A stretch of 5,319 bases of DNA from Candidatus Moranbacteria bacterium UBA2282 (GCA_002345745.1 DDWQ01000024.1:1-5319), one strand, 5' to 3'; positions 1 to 5,183 are shown, numbered from the stretch's first letter. The notes: generated by a model not told the origin, from the letters alone. Numbers and translations are program-made.

Positions 1-24
1 TCCTTACAAAAGTTTAATTAAGCC
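1..24 (+). repeat. Left copy of terminal inverted repeat
   Basis: The first 24 bases match the reverse complement of 5295-5318 at 21 of 24 positions. The outer block TCCTTACA (1-8) and the inner block TTTAATTAAGCC (13-24) are identical, and the four bases between them differ at three positions. The inner block contains the self-complementary 8-mer TTAATTAA. Its role is unknown. It may be a dispersed repeat that ended the assembly at both sides, or a true terminal repeat. Confidence 0.6.
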
Positions 25-50
25 AGAAAAAGTAATAAATATTTTTCCAA

Positions 51-80
51 CAAAAAAAACACCCGCGGGTGTTTTTTTTG
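51..80 (-). terminator. Bidirectional intrinsic terminator after rpsT
   Basis: This is a perfect 30-bp palindrome centred between 65 and 66: a GC-rich core (ACACCCG / CGGGTGT) flanked by eight A's on one side and eight T's on the other. It starts 11 bp past the rpsT stop codon and would give a hairpin followed by a U run on either strand. It can therefore end rpsT transcription from the right and block transcripts entering from the left. Confidence 0.9.
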
Positions 81-91
81 AATTTCTAAAA

Positions 92-364
92 TTATTTTTT
101 GATTGCGATAGCTTTGACTTTTTTGTTAAGTCTAGATTTTTTGCGAGCAGCAGTGTTTTTGCTGATGATATCTTTCTGAGCTGCTTTATCCAAAGCTTGA
201 AAAGCTTTTTTTGACCATTCTTGGGCAGTCTTTAAGTCATTTTTGGTGATAGCTTCAGTGGCTTTTTTAATAGCACTACGAAAAAGACCTTTGATTTTTT
301 TATTTATCTCAGTCTTTCTTACTGTAACTCGCATGTATTTCTTGGCGGATATTTTGATTGGCAT
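92..364 (-). CDS. rpsT: 30S ribosomal protein S20
   Basis: This encodes a 90-aa, very lysine-rich protein with the S20 pattern. The N-terminal IKISAKKYMRV block corresponds to the usual IKSAKKR start of the family, and the C-terminal DIISKNTAARKKSRLNKK block matches the conserved HKNTAARKKSRL segment. S20 binds 16S rRNA early in 30S assembly. The length is normal for the family. The reading frame stays open for six more codons upstream (an ATG at 380-382), but the start at 362-364 puts the methionine directly before PIKISAKK, as in other S20 proteins, so I chose it. There is no Shine-Dalgarno before either start. The gene is divergent from its neighbour and appears monocistronic, with its own promoter and a palindromic terminator 11 bp past the stop. 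The identification is firm; the start is likely. Confidence 0.95.
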   Translation of the reverse strand: MPIKISAKKYMRVTVRKTEINKKIKGLFRSAIKKATEAITKNDLKTAQEWSKKAFQALDKAAQKDIISKNTAARKKSRLNKKVKAIAIKK

Positions 365-393
365 ATTCGAATGAGTATACAAATTAAATCCGA

Positions 394-399
394 ATTATA
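394..399 (-). promoter_or_regulatory. Candidate -10 box for rpsT
   Basis: On the minus strand this reads a perfect TATAAT, with 29 nt between it and the rpsT ATG at 364. Transcription would begin near 387 and give a leader of about 23 nt. No good -35 box is seen at the expected distance; the sequence around 417-422 (ATACTA on the minus strand) is poor. The perfect hexamer and its position support it. Confidence 0.45.
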
Positions 400-410
400 C
401 GAAATTCGTG

Positions 411-440
411 TTTAATTAGTATTTAATTAAAATTTAATTA
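411..440. repeat. Three TTTAATTA direct repeats at 11-nt spacing
   Basis: TTTAATTA occurs at 411-418, 422-429 and 433-440, an exact 11-nt period, about one turn of the helix. The spacer triplets are GTA, AAA and GGA. The array lies between the two rpsT promoter candidates. The same word occurs in the left terminal repeat (13-20) and its complement in the right one. The phasing suggests a protein-binding array or a curved AT-rich tract, but low complexity alone could produce it. Confidence 0.5.
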
Positions 441-457
441 GGATAAGTTACCTACTA

Positions 458-486
458 TTTTTAGCATAGTATTCTAATATATGCAA
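458..486 (-). promoter_or_regulatory. Alternative upstream promoter for rpsT
   Basis: On the minus strand TTGCAT (481-486) is followed after 17 nt by TAAAAA (458-463), which is preceded by TGC as in an extended -10. This would give a leader of roughly 85 nt running through the TTTAATTA repeats. It is a weaker -10 than the box at 394-399 but has a better -35. The two may act together or only one may be real. Confidence 0.3.
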
Positions 487-528
487 GAGGAAGAAACGCT
501 CAGCTATATTCTCATCTTGTATAAAGCC

Positions 529-557
529 TTGACAATAACTATTTTTTGTAGTATGTT
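529..557 (+). promoter_or_regulatory. Sigma-70-type promoter for the 640-1203 gene
   Basis: A perfect -35 box TTGACA (529-534) is followed by a 17-nt spacer and a -10 box TATGTT (552-557, four of six consensus positions). Transcription would start near 564, leaving a leader of about 76 nt that holds a hairpin and a strong ribosome binding site. It is the best -35/-10 pair I found in the window. Confidence 0.6.
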
Positions 558-586
558 GACTGGAAATAAAAAAGTACTTTTTATCA

Positions 587-607
587 GCGAGTCACAAAGT
601 GGCTTGC
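587..607 (+). promoter_or_regulatory. Leader hairpin upstream of the 640-1203 gene
   Basis: GCGAGTCAC (587-595) can pair with GTGGCTTGC (599-607) around an AAA loop, giving nine base pairs of which two are G-U. The segment AGTCA (590-594) could instead pair with TGACT (557-561), enclosing a palindrome at 569-582. The two pairings exclude each other. No U run follows, so it is not a terminator. It may set mRNA stability or accessibility of the ribosome site 22 nt downstream. Confidence 0.4.
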
Positions 608-628
608 ATTAATAATAAAATTCAGAGA

Positions 629-634
629 GAGGTG
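629..634 (+). promoter_or_regulatory. Ribosome binding site fixing the start at 640
   Basis: GAGGTG lies inside a purine-rich run, five bases before the ATG at 640. It matches the 16S anti-Shine-Dalgarno over six bases and favours this ATG over the in-frame ATG two codons later at 646. Confidence 0.75.
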
Positions 635-639
635 GTACT

Positions 640-1203
640 ATGGATATGGTCAAGTCAATTGTTGTTTTCTTAGCAGTACATGATTCTATGCTTTTAATTG
701 TAGTTTCCATTATAGCAGGTGCATTAGTCAGTAGTGTGTTTGCAATATTATTTTGGAAAAAGTTCCGCAACGCCTGGGATGACAGCCTGGGTTCATTAAT
801 AGATGAACTGAATTCCAGTGGAATTGAAATCGCCAATACATTAATTGAAATTGCGATGATTTCCGCTAGCGGAGATCGAGGATTTGCTATAGGGATGGTC
901 AAGAAAGACATCCTAAATAATAGTAAATTAGCTAATTTTTTTGTCAGCCTCCTTCCAATTATTGAGGAAATCAATGACAAAAATGACACAATTATCTTAA
1001 ATGGCCATTATGCTGCGGCAAGAGACAGTATAAAAGAGGCTATCGCATTAGTCAAAAAGTATCAAAATGTGGGGGATTTTGAGAGTTTTGCTGAAATGGC
1101 TGTTGAAGTCGCTGAGGCGAAAAGAAAACTAAAAGACTCCGCTAGAAATCTAGATTGCAAGCTCTGCGGGCTCAAATCTGATAACAGTGATGAGTCTACG
1201 TAG
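640..1203 (+). CDS. Single-pass membrane protein of unknown function, 187 aa
   Basis: I do not recognise a family. Residues 1-5 are short and polar. A hydrophobic stretch follows from about 6 to 39, interrupted by His14-Asp15, and is best read as one transmembrane helix at about 17-39. WKKFR comes right after it, so by the positive-inside rule the rest is probably cytoplasmic. Residues 45-170 look largely helical, with an acidic and alanine-rich segment at 120-166. Near the end are a single CxxC pair (Cys173, Cys176) and a polar Ser/Asp/Glu tail. The start is supported by a Shine-Dalgarno. The gene has its own promoter, folded leader and strong terminator, so it is a monocistronic unit independent of rpsT and ruvA. 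There is no sign of truncation. The opposite-strand open frame at 609-989 lacks such signals. It is real as a gene; its function is unknown. Confidence 0.85.
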   Translation: MDMVKSIVVFLAVHDSMLLIVVSIIAGALVSSVFAILFWKKFRNAWDDSLGSLIDELNSSGIEIANTLIEIAMISASGDRGFAIGMVKKDILNNSKLANFFVSLLPIIEEINDKNDTIILNGHYAAARDSIKEAIALVKKYQNVGDFESFAEMAVEVAEAKRKLKDSARNLDCKLCGLKSDNSDEST

Positions 1204-1210
1204 AAAAGCA

Positions 1211-1257
1211 GGGGATTTATTGGTTTATTTCAACCAATAAATCCCCTTTGTTTTTTT
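1211..1257 (+). terminator. Strong intrinsic terminator
   Basis: There is a perfect 15-bp stem (1211-1225 with 1232-1246) capped by GGGG/CCCC, with a 6-nt loop, followed by the T-rich run TTTGTTTTTTT. It begins eight bases past the stop of the 640-1203 gene and should insulate ruvA from it. Confidence 0.95.
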
Positions 1258-1316
1258 CAAATGATAAGCACTAGATAGCAGAAAATTCAAAAATTAAGAG
1301 CAAAACAGAGAAATTG

Positions 1317-1340
1317 AAAAGTGTTGGTAATAGCACTTTT
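1317..1340 (+). other. Weak hairpin before the ruvA promoter
   Basis: AAAAGTG (1317-1323) can pair with CACTTTT (1334-1340) around a 10-nt loop, followed by CTTTTT. It resembles a weak second terminator, or an operator-like dyad just upstream of the ruvA -35 box at 1345. It is poor in GC, and chance is possible. Confidence 0.25.
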
Positions 1341-1344
1341 CTTT

Positions 1345-1373
1345 TTGCTTAAAAAAAGCTAAAATTGTATTAG
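1345..1373 (+). promoter_or_regulatory. Candidate promoter for ruvA and the FemA/B-like gene
   Basis: TTGCTT (1345-1350), a 17-nt spacer and TATTAG (1368-1373) each match consensus at four of six positions. With 24 nt from the -10 box to the ATG, the leader would be about 18 nt, and it holds no Shine-Dalgarno. The strong terminator at 1211-1257 means ruvA needs a promoter in this interval. Confidence 0.45.
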
Positions 1374-1397
1374 ACCTATCGCATAATAAAAATAAGT

Positions 1398-1970
1398 ATG
1401 ATTGCAAAAATAAAAGGCACAATTGAATATCGCAAAGATAAATTTGTAGTGGTGGATGTTTCCGGAGTGGGATATAAAGTGCATCTAACAGCCTATACTC
1501 TAGGTAAACTTGCTGGAATTGATCAAGTTGATTTTTTTATTTACACTTCTGTTCGTGAAGATGCTTTGGATTTATATGGCTTTTTGACACTAGACGAGCT
1601 AGATATGTTTGAACTTTTGATTTCCATTTCTGGCATCGGTCCCAAAGCGGGTCTAGGCATTCTTTCTATCGCAACGCCAAAAACCATCAAAACAGCGATT
1701 CTGAATGAGGATTCATCGATCTTGACCAAGGTTTCAGGAGTGGGCAAAAAAACCGCTGAGCGAGTCATTTTGGAGCTCAGGAACAAAGTGGCGGACTTGT
1801 CTGATGATGAAAAAGACGATGCTATCTCTGATGTTGATGCGATTGAAGGTTTGATTTCTATGGGCTATTCTATGACTGAGGCACGAGACGCTTTGAAATT
1901 GGTGCCAAAAGATGTGACAGACATTGGACAACGCGTTGGGCTAGCATTGCGCAGTTTGGGGAAAAAATAA
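1398..1970 (+). CDS. ruvA: Holliday junction branch migration protein RuvA
   Basis: This encodes 190 aa, a normal length for the family. RuvA tetramers bind the four-way junction and load the RuvB motor; RuvC then resolves it. The N-terminal OB fold spans about 1-63 and contains VSGVGYKVHL (21-30) and REDALDLYGF (53-62), whose Glu54-Asp55 correspond to the acidic pin that holds the junction open. Two helix-hairpin-helix motifs follow, ISGIGPKAG (77-85) and VSGVGKKTAERVILEL (112-127). After an acidic linker (about 134-147), the small RuvB-binding domain III (about 148-188, ISMGYSMTEARDAL) completes the protein. The start gives the classic MIAKIKGTIE opening; no Shine-Dalgarno precedes it. No ruvB or ruvC is in the window. 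The next gene starts 27 nt downstream on the same strand, so the two are probably co-transcribed. Confidence 0.97.
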   Translation: MIAKIKGTIEYRKDKFVVVDVSGVGYKVHLTAYTLGKLAGIDQVDFFIYTSVREDALDLYGFLTLDELDMFELLISISGIGPKAGLGILSIATPKTIKTAILNEDSSILTKVSGVGKKTAERVILELRNKVADLSDDEKDDAISDVDAIEGLISMGYSMTEARDALKLVPKDVTDIGQRVGLALRSLGKK

Positions 1971-1997
1971 TTCAAATATAAAATTTCATAGCTAAAT

Positions 1998-2966
1998 ATG
2001 AATAATAAAAAAAATGCAATAATTAATTCTCCTGATGGAGGATTTTTGCAATCAGACTGGTGGAGCAAATTTCAAGAAACAACTGGCAAAAAAATTCTTA
2101 ACATTAAGGGTGGAGTTTTTTGGGCGAACATTATTGAACATCAATTGCCAATCGTGGGCAAATATTTCTATATCCCGCGCGGAAACATATTAAAAATAAA
2201 AGATAAAAATGTTAAAAATTATTTTGATAATCTGATTGGTTTGGCTAAAGGTAATAATGCAGGCTGGATACGCATTGAACCAGTTTCAGATGAGATTTTG
2301 AATTTAACTAAAAAAAATATATCGCTACCAGTTATGAAAGCACCGCATGATATGCAACCACGAGAGTTATTTATTATTGATATTACCAAAAGCATAGAGG
2401 AATTACTCGCTGCGATGAAACCCAAGACGCGCTACAATGTTCGGTTAGCAGAAAAAAAATCTATCCAAATTATTATTTCAAGCAAGAAAGAATGCATCGA
2501 TCGTTTTTGTGATTTAGTGGAAATTACTTCAGTACGTCAAAATATTACGCCACATCCGAGAAGTTATTATCAAAAAATGTTTGAAACTATTCCGAGTGAA
2601 AATATTAAATTGTATTGCGCGGAATTTGAGGGAGAAATAATTGCGGCAAATATTGTAATATTTTTTAATAAGACTGTAACTTATTTGCACGGTGCTTCTG
2701 ATGATCGTTTTCGCAATGTTATGGCTCCCTATCTGTTGCAATGGCAACAAATCCAAGATGCTAAAAAAGCTGGTGCCATTGAATATGACTTCGGTGGAGT
2801 GAAAACAAATATAGCTAAAAACAATTGGTCTGGTATCACGCACTTTAAACAAAGTTTCTCACCCAAGACACAGACAATAAAATTTCCGGGGGCATATGAC
2901 ATAATAATTAATGCACCAAGATATTGGAGTTATCGAATGATTCAAAAAATAAAAAGCTTTTTGTAA
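1998..2966 (+). CDS. FemA/FemB-family peptidoglycan aminoacyltransferase
   Basis: This is a 322-aa protein with the FemA/B/X layout of two GNAT-like lobes. Family signatures include FLQSDWWSKF near the start (16-25), YIPRGN (58-63), the KTRYNVRLAEK segment (143-153) and the long conserved stretch YLHGASDDRFRN...YLLQWQQIQDAKKAGAIEYDFGG (229-267). Known members use aminoacyl-tRNA to add amino acids to the stem peptide of lipid-linked peptidoglycan precursors at the cytoplasmic membrane face. Which amino acid is added here cannot be read from the sequence. The protein is near the usual FemX length and complete, with no coiled-coil insertion of the FemA type. It lies 27 nt after ruvA without a clear Shine-Dalgarno and ends before an intrinsic terminator. 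The Mur ligase further downstream is a plausible pathway partner. The family assignment is firm; the donor and acceptor are unknown. Confidence 0.9.
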   Translation: MNNKKNAIINSPDGGFLQSDWWSKFQETTGKKILNIKGGVFWANIIEHQLPIVGKYFYIPRGNILKIKDKNVKNYFDNLIGLAKGNNAGWIRIEPVSDEILNLTKKNISLPVMKAPHDMQPRELFIIDITKSIEELLAAMKPKTRYNVRLAEKKSIQIIISSKKECIDRFCDLVEITSVRQNITPHPRSYYQKMFETIPSENIKLYCAEFEGEIIAANIVIFFNKTVTYLHGASDDRFRNVMAPYLLQWQQIQDAKKAGAIEYDFGGVKTNIAKNNWSGITHFKQSFSPKTQTIKFPGAYDIIINAPRYWSYRMIQKIKSFL

Positions 2967-2981
2967 ATAGTAACATTTTTT

Positions 2982-3014
2982 AAAAGTAAGCGATGAAATG
3001 AGCTTGCTTTTTTT
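2982..3014 (+). terminator. Intrinsic terminator after the FemA/B-like gene
   Basis: AAAAGTAAGC (2982-2991) pairs with GCTTGCTTTT (3002-3011) through ten pairs with one G-U, around a 10-nt loop. A run of seven T's (3008-3014) and further TTTG repeats follow. It starts 15 nt past the stop and would end the ruvA transcript. Confidence 0.85.
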
Positions 3015-3076
3015 GTTTGTTTGTGCCAATATTTCTAATCAAGAAGGGTGGTTCTTTATTAATTTAAAATGGTGCG

Positions 3077-3087
3077 AAGGAGGTGAT
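3077..3087 (+). promoter_or_regulatory. Near-perfect Shine-Dalgarno for the HD-domain gene
   Basis: AAGGAGGTGAT matches the full anti-Shine-Dalgarno over 11 bases, and the GGAGG core ends eight bases before the ATG at 3092, which is ideal. It fixes the start. Genes on either side (the FemA/B-like gene and the Mur ligase) have no such site. I could not find a convincing promoter between 3015 and 3076. Confidence 0.9.
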
Positions 3088-3091
3088 TTGA

Positions 3092-3742
3092 ATGACCGTT
3101 GTTGCAAAAAGAGGTTGGGAAAAGATTTTCGTAGTAAAATTTGTTCGTGACTATAATTTAACTTTGACTATGATGGCCTTGCTTAAAGCAAAAAGATTTC
3201 TGGAAGGTTTGTTTAGGAAGGATGGGCGAGCTGCTTTCGTGCATGCCTACAAGGTTGTTCAAATTCTAATTTTCTTCGGGATTTTGAACGATATAATCTT
3301 AGCAGTTGGGGCTTTACATGATCTTTTAGAAGAAATTTCTGAGGCGACTCTGGATATCTTGAGTGAAATTTTTCCGGAGGAAGTCATATCCCTAGTATTA
3401 CTGCTAACGAAAACAAAAGACCTGTCGTTGGCTACATACTTTTTGCGTATTAGCAGTCATCCATTAGCAGTACTTATAAAGTTAGCTGATCGGTTGCATA
3501 ATTTGCGTAATATGACTAAAAATCTGGGGAAATATTCATGGGCTAGTCCGGAAAAGCTACGTGAGCAGATAGATGAGACCAATTTATATGTATTGCGATT
3601 AGCTAATCAGGCAATTATGCATGAAGAAAGATATCCCACCGGTTGTCCGCAAAAATATTTTTCAGTAATGTTGAAAATGACAAAAATGCTAGAAGGAGAA
3701 GTTCATCTGGCAGAAGTTATCTTGACTGAGCTGGCTATCTAA
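3092..3742 (+). CDS. HD-domain protein resembling small alarmone hydrolases
   Basis: This 216-aa protein matches the hydrolase half of RelA/SpoT (Mesh1-type), which removes the 3'-pyrophosphate of (p)ppGpp using Mn2+. Visible landmarks are His51 in RAAFVHAYKVV, His76-Asp77 in GALHDLLEE and Asp133 in IKLADRLHNLRN, giving the H...HD...D metal set. Glu80 aligns with the catalytic Glu, and Asn137 with the conserved nucleotide-pocket Asn four residues after the metal Asp. The residue after Glu80 is Glu81, where SpoT proteins usually have Asp. No synthetase, TGS or ACT domain is attached, and the length fits a stand-alone hydrolase with a short N-terminal extension (about 1-40). No alarmone synthetase or toxin gene is nearby. 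The gene has a strong Shine-Dalgarno and its own terminator, and sits between two envelope genes. The HD fold is firm. Alarmone specificity is likely but unproven; another nucleotide substrate is possible. Confidence 0.85.
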   Translation: MTVVAKRGWEKIFVVKFVRDYNLTLTMMALLKAKRFLEGLFRKDGRAAFVHAYKVVQILIFFGILNDIILAVGALHDLLEEISEATLDILSEIFPEEVISLVLLLTKTKDLSLATYFLRISSHPLAVLIKLADRLHNLRNMTKNLGKYSWASPEKLREQIDETNLYVLRLANQAIMHEERYPTGCPQKYFSVMLKMTKMLEGEVHLAEVILTELAI

Positions 3743-3782
3743 AAAGGACTTGATTGTGAATCTACAATTAAGTCCTTTTTTC
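3741..3782 (+). terminator. Intrinsic terminator overlapping the stop of the HD-domain gene
   Basis: A 17-bp stem with one G-U (3741-3757 with 3764-3780) encloses a 6-nt loop and ends in TTTTTT. The last two bases of the TAA stop codon (3740-3742) lie in the 5' arm, so the terminator is fused directly to the end of the gene. Confidence 0.93.
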
Positions 3783-3784
3783 TA

Positions 3785-3793
3785 TGCTATAAT
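3785..3793 (+). promoter_or_regulatory. Extended -10 promoter for the Mur ligase gene
   Basis: TGCTATAAT is a perfect extended -10 element (TGn plus TATAAT at 3788-3793). It lies five bases past the preceding terminator stem and 28 nt before the ATG at 3822, giving a leader of about 22 nt. The -35 region falls inside the terminator hairpin and does not match consensus, which an extended -10 tolerates. Confidence 0.7.
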
Positions 3794-3821
3794 TGAAATA
3801 TAAAGAAATTAAAAGTTTACT

Positions 3822-5183
3822 ATGATGGACACTATCTTAAATTTCGTAAAAAAATTAATTCCCAAAAAATTATTCAAACTGTTGCAACCAGTGTATCATT
3901 TTTTATTGGGCTACATTGCTGCATTGTGGTATGGCTTTCCTAGTGAAAAAATGATCGTGCTGGGCGTCACGGGCACCACGGGCAAAACCACAACTATTTT
4001 TTTAATTGAAAGTATTTTGAAAAACGCAGGCTATAAAACAGGCTATGTTACCACGGCTATGTTTTCGGATGGTGAGAGGGAATGGTTGAATGATAAAAAA
4101 ATGACTATGGTTGGTCGATTTCTTTTGCAAAAATTATTGCGAAAAATGTTGGATAATGGATGCCAAGTCGCAATTGTGGAAACAACTTCGGAAGGTGTGG
4201 TACAATTTCGCCATCGCTTTATAAACTATGACAAGTTGCTTTTTACCGGAATTTTTCCTGAACACATTGAGTCGCACGGTAGTTTTGAAAATTATAAAAT
4301 GGCCAAGGGCAAATTATTCGCACATCTGGAAAATTGTCGACCAAAAAATATTAATAGCTGCCCCGTAAAATCCGCAACGGATCACAGGGCAAGCAAGCTT
4401 GAAAAAACGATTATTGTAAATCACGATGATGCGTATGCGAACTATTTCCTAGATTTCTGGGCGGACAAAAAAATCCAATACGGCGAAAAAAATGATACGC
4501 AAATAGAGATGCTTGTGGCGAAAGACATCACTTCTCGGGCGGATGGCATTTCTTTTTCAATTGATGGCGTCAAAATAGACATGCAGATTGTGGGCAGATT
4601 TAATGTTGGCAATGCGCTAGCCGCCGCCGCTGTGGCTTCGTCATTTGATATTTCTATGGAAAAAATAAAAGCTGGCTTGGAAAAAATTCAAGGCATTCCT
4701 GGACGATTGGAAAAAATAGATGCGGGACAAAATTTTATGGTAATTGTGGATTATGCTTTTGAGCCTAATGCCGTAGCTAAATTATATGAAACCGTTAAAA
4801 ATATCGTTCATAATAAAATCATTCATGTTCTTGGTTCCACTGGTGGCGGGCGCGACAAGGCGCGACGACCAAAACTAGGAAAATTAGCGGATGAAAATGC
4901 CGATTTCGTTATTGTCACAAATGAAGACCCCTATGATGAAGACCCGATGCAAATTATTGCTGAAGTGGCCGCGGCAGTGGAAAAGAAAAAAGAGCAAGAG
5001 AGTTTCTGGAAAATTCTCGATCGGCGTGAAGCTATTCAAAAAGCTCTCTCCTTGGCCCAAGCCAATGATATTGTCCTTGTCACCGGCAAAGGTAGTGAAC
5101 AAGCTATGTGTGTGGCTGATGGCAAAAAAATATTCTGGGATGATCGAACCGTGATTCGGGAGGAATTGGCGAAATTGAAATAA
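3822..5183 (+). CDS. Membrane-anchored MurE-type Mur ligase
   Basis: This is a 453-aa ATP-dependent ligase of the Mur family, whose members add an amino acid or peptide to a peptidoglycan precursor. Motifs in order: P-loop GVTGTTGKTTT (48-58), acidic VETTSEG (119-125), FTGIFPEHIESHGS (141-154), YKMAKGKLF (158-166) with Lys162 at the position carbamylated in MurE, GRFNVGNALAAAA (258-270), PGRLEKI (293-299), VDYAFEP (309-315), GSTGGGRDKARRP (338-350), TNEDPYDEDP (366-375) and TGKGSEQ (421-427). The middle and C-terminal domains are complete, but the MurE N-terminal substrate-binding domain is missing. In its place is a hydrophobic segment (about 20-39) after a basic stretch, probably a membrane anchor. 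Several MurE landmark residues differ (see findings). Residues 172-194 look like an insertion. The start is ATG 3822 or the adjacent ATG 3825; no Shine-Dalgarno is present. No terminator was found before the window end. The exact substrate is unknown. Confidence 0.88.
   Translation: MMDTILNFVKKLIPKKLFKLLQPVYHFLLGYIAALWYGFPSEKMIVLGVTGTTGKTTTIFLIESILKNAGYKTGYVTTAMFSDGEREWLNDKKMTMVGRFLLQKLLRKMLDNGCQVAIVETTSEGVVQFRHRFINYDKLLFTGIFPEHIESHGSFENYKMAKGKLFAHLENCRPKNINSCPVKSATDHRASKLEKTIIVNHDDAYANYFLDFWADKKIQYGEKNDTQIEMLVAKDITSRADGISFSIDGVKIDMQIVGRFNVGNALAAAAVASSFDISMEKIKAGLEKIQGIPGRLEKIDAGQNFMVIVDYAFEPNAVAKLYETVKNIVHNKIIHVLGSTGGGRDKARRPKLGKLADENADFVIVTNEDPYDEDPMQIIAEVAAAVEKKKEQESFWKILDRREAIQKALSLAQANDIVLVTGKGSEQAMCVADGKKIFWDDRTVIREELAKLK
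4357..4394 (+). repeat. In-frame GC-rich hairpin inside the Mur ligase gene
   Basis: GCCC (4360-4363) pairs with GGGC (4387-4390), GT (4365-4366) with AC (4384-4385), and ATCCG (4370-4374) with CGGAT (4378-4382) around a CAA loop. Outside, GCT (4357-4359) pairs with A plus GC (4391, 4393-4394) across one bulged base. It encodes residues 179-191, exactly where the protein carries extra sequence relative to MurE. It is richer in GC than the flanking gene. The likely reading is a small palindromic element that inserted in frame; an expanded loop of the protein is the alternative. Confidence 0.5.

Noticed and set aside
365..382. Upstream ATG that would lengthen S20 by six residues.
   Set aside because: The extension MYTHSN is not part of the S20 family, and the internal ATG gives the family's normal N-terminus.
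481..612. A 43-codon open frame (ATG 481 to TAA 610-612) ahead of the membrane-protein gene, with a hydrophobic middle.
   Set aside because: It has no ribosome binding site, and it overlaps both the well-formed promoter at 529-557 and the leader hairpin. An open frame of this length is expected by chance.
862..873. Perfect 12-bp palindrome (TCCGCTAGCGGA) within the membrane-protein gene.
   Set aside because: It is short, has no loop or repeat partner in the window, and encodes ordinary residues of the protein. Chance is the simplest reading.
609..989. Minus-strand open frame of 126 codons across the membrane-protein gene.
   Set aside because: It has no promoter or ribosome site of its own, and the opposite frame has all expression signals. 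It is a shadow.
3041..3056. AAGAA/TTCTT mini-hairpin upstream of the HD-domain gene, considered as an operator or riboswitch part.
   Set aside because: The stem is only 5 bp and weak, with no supporting context.
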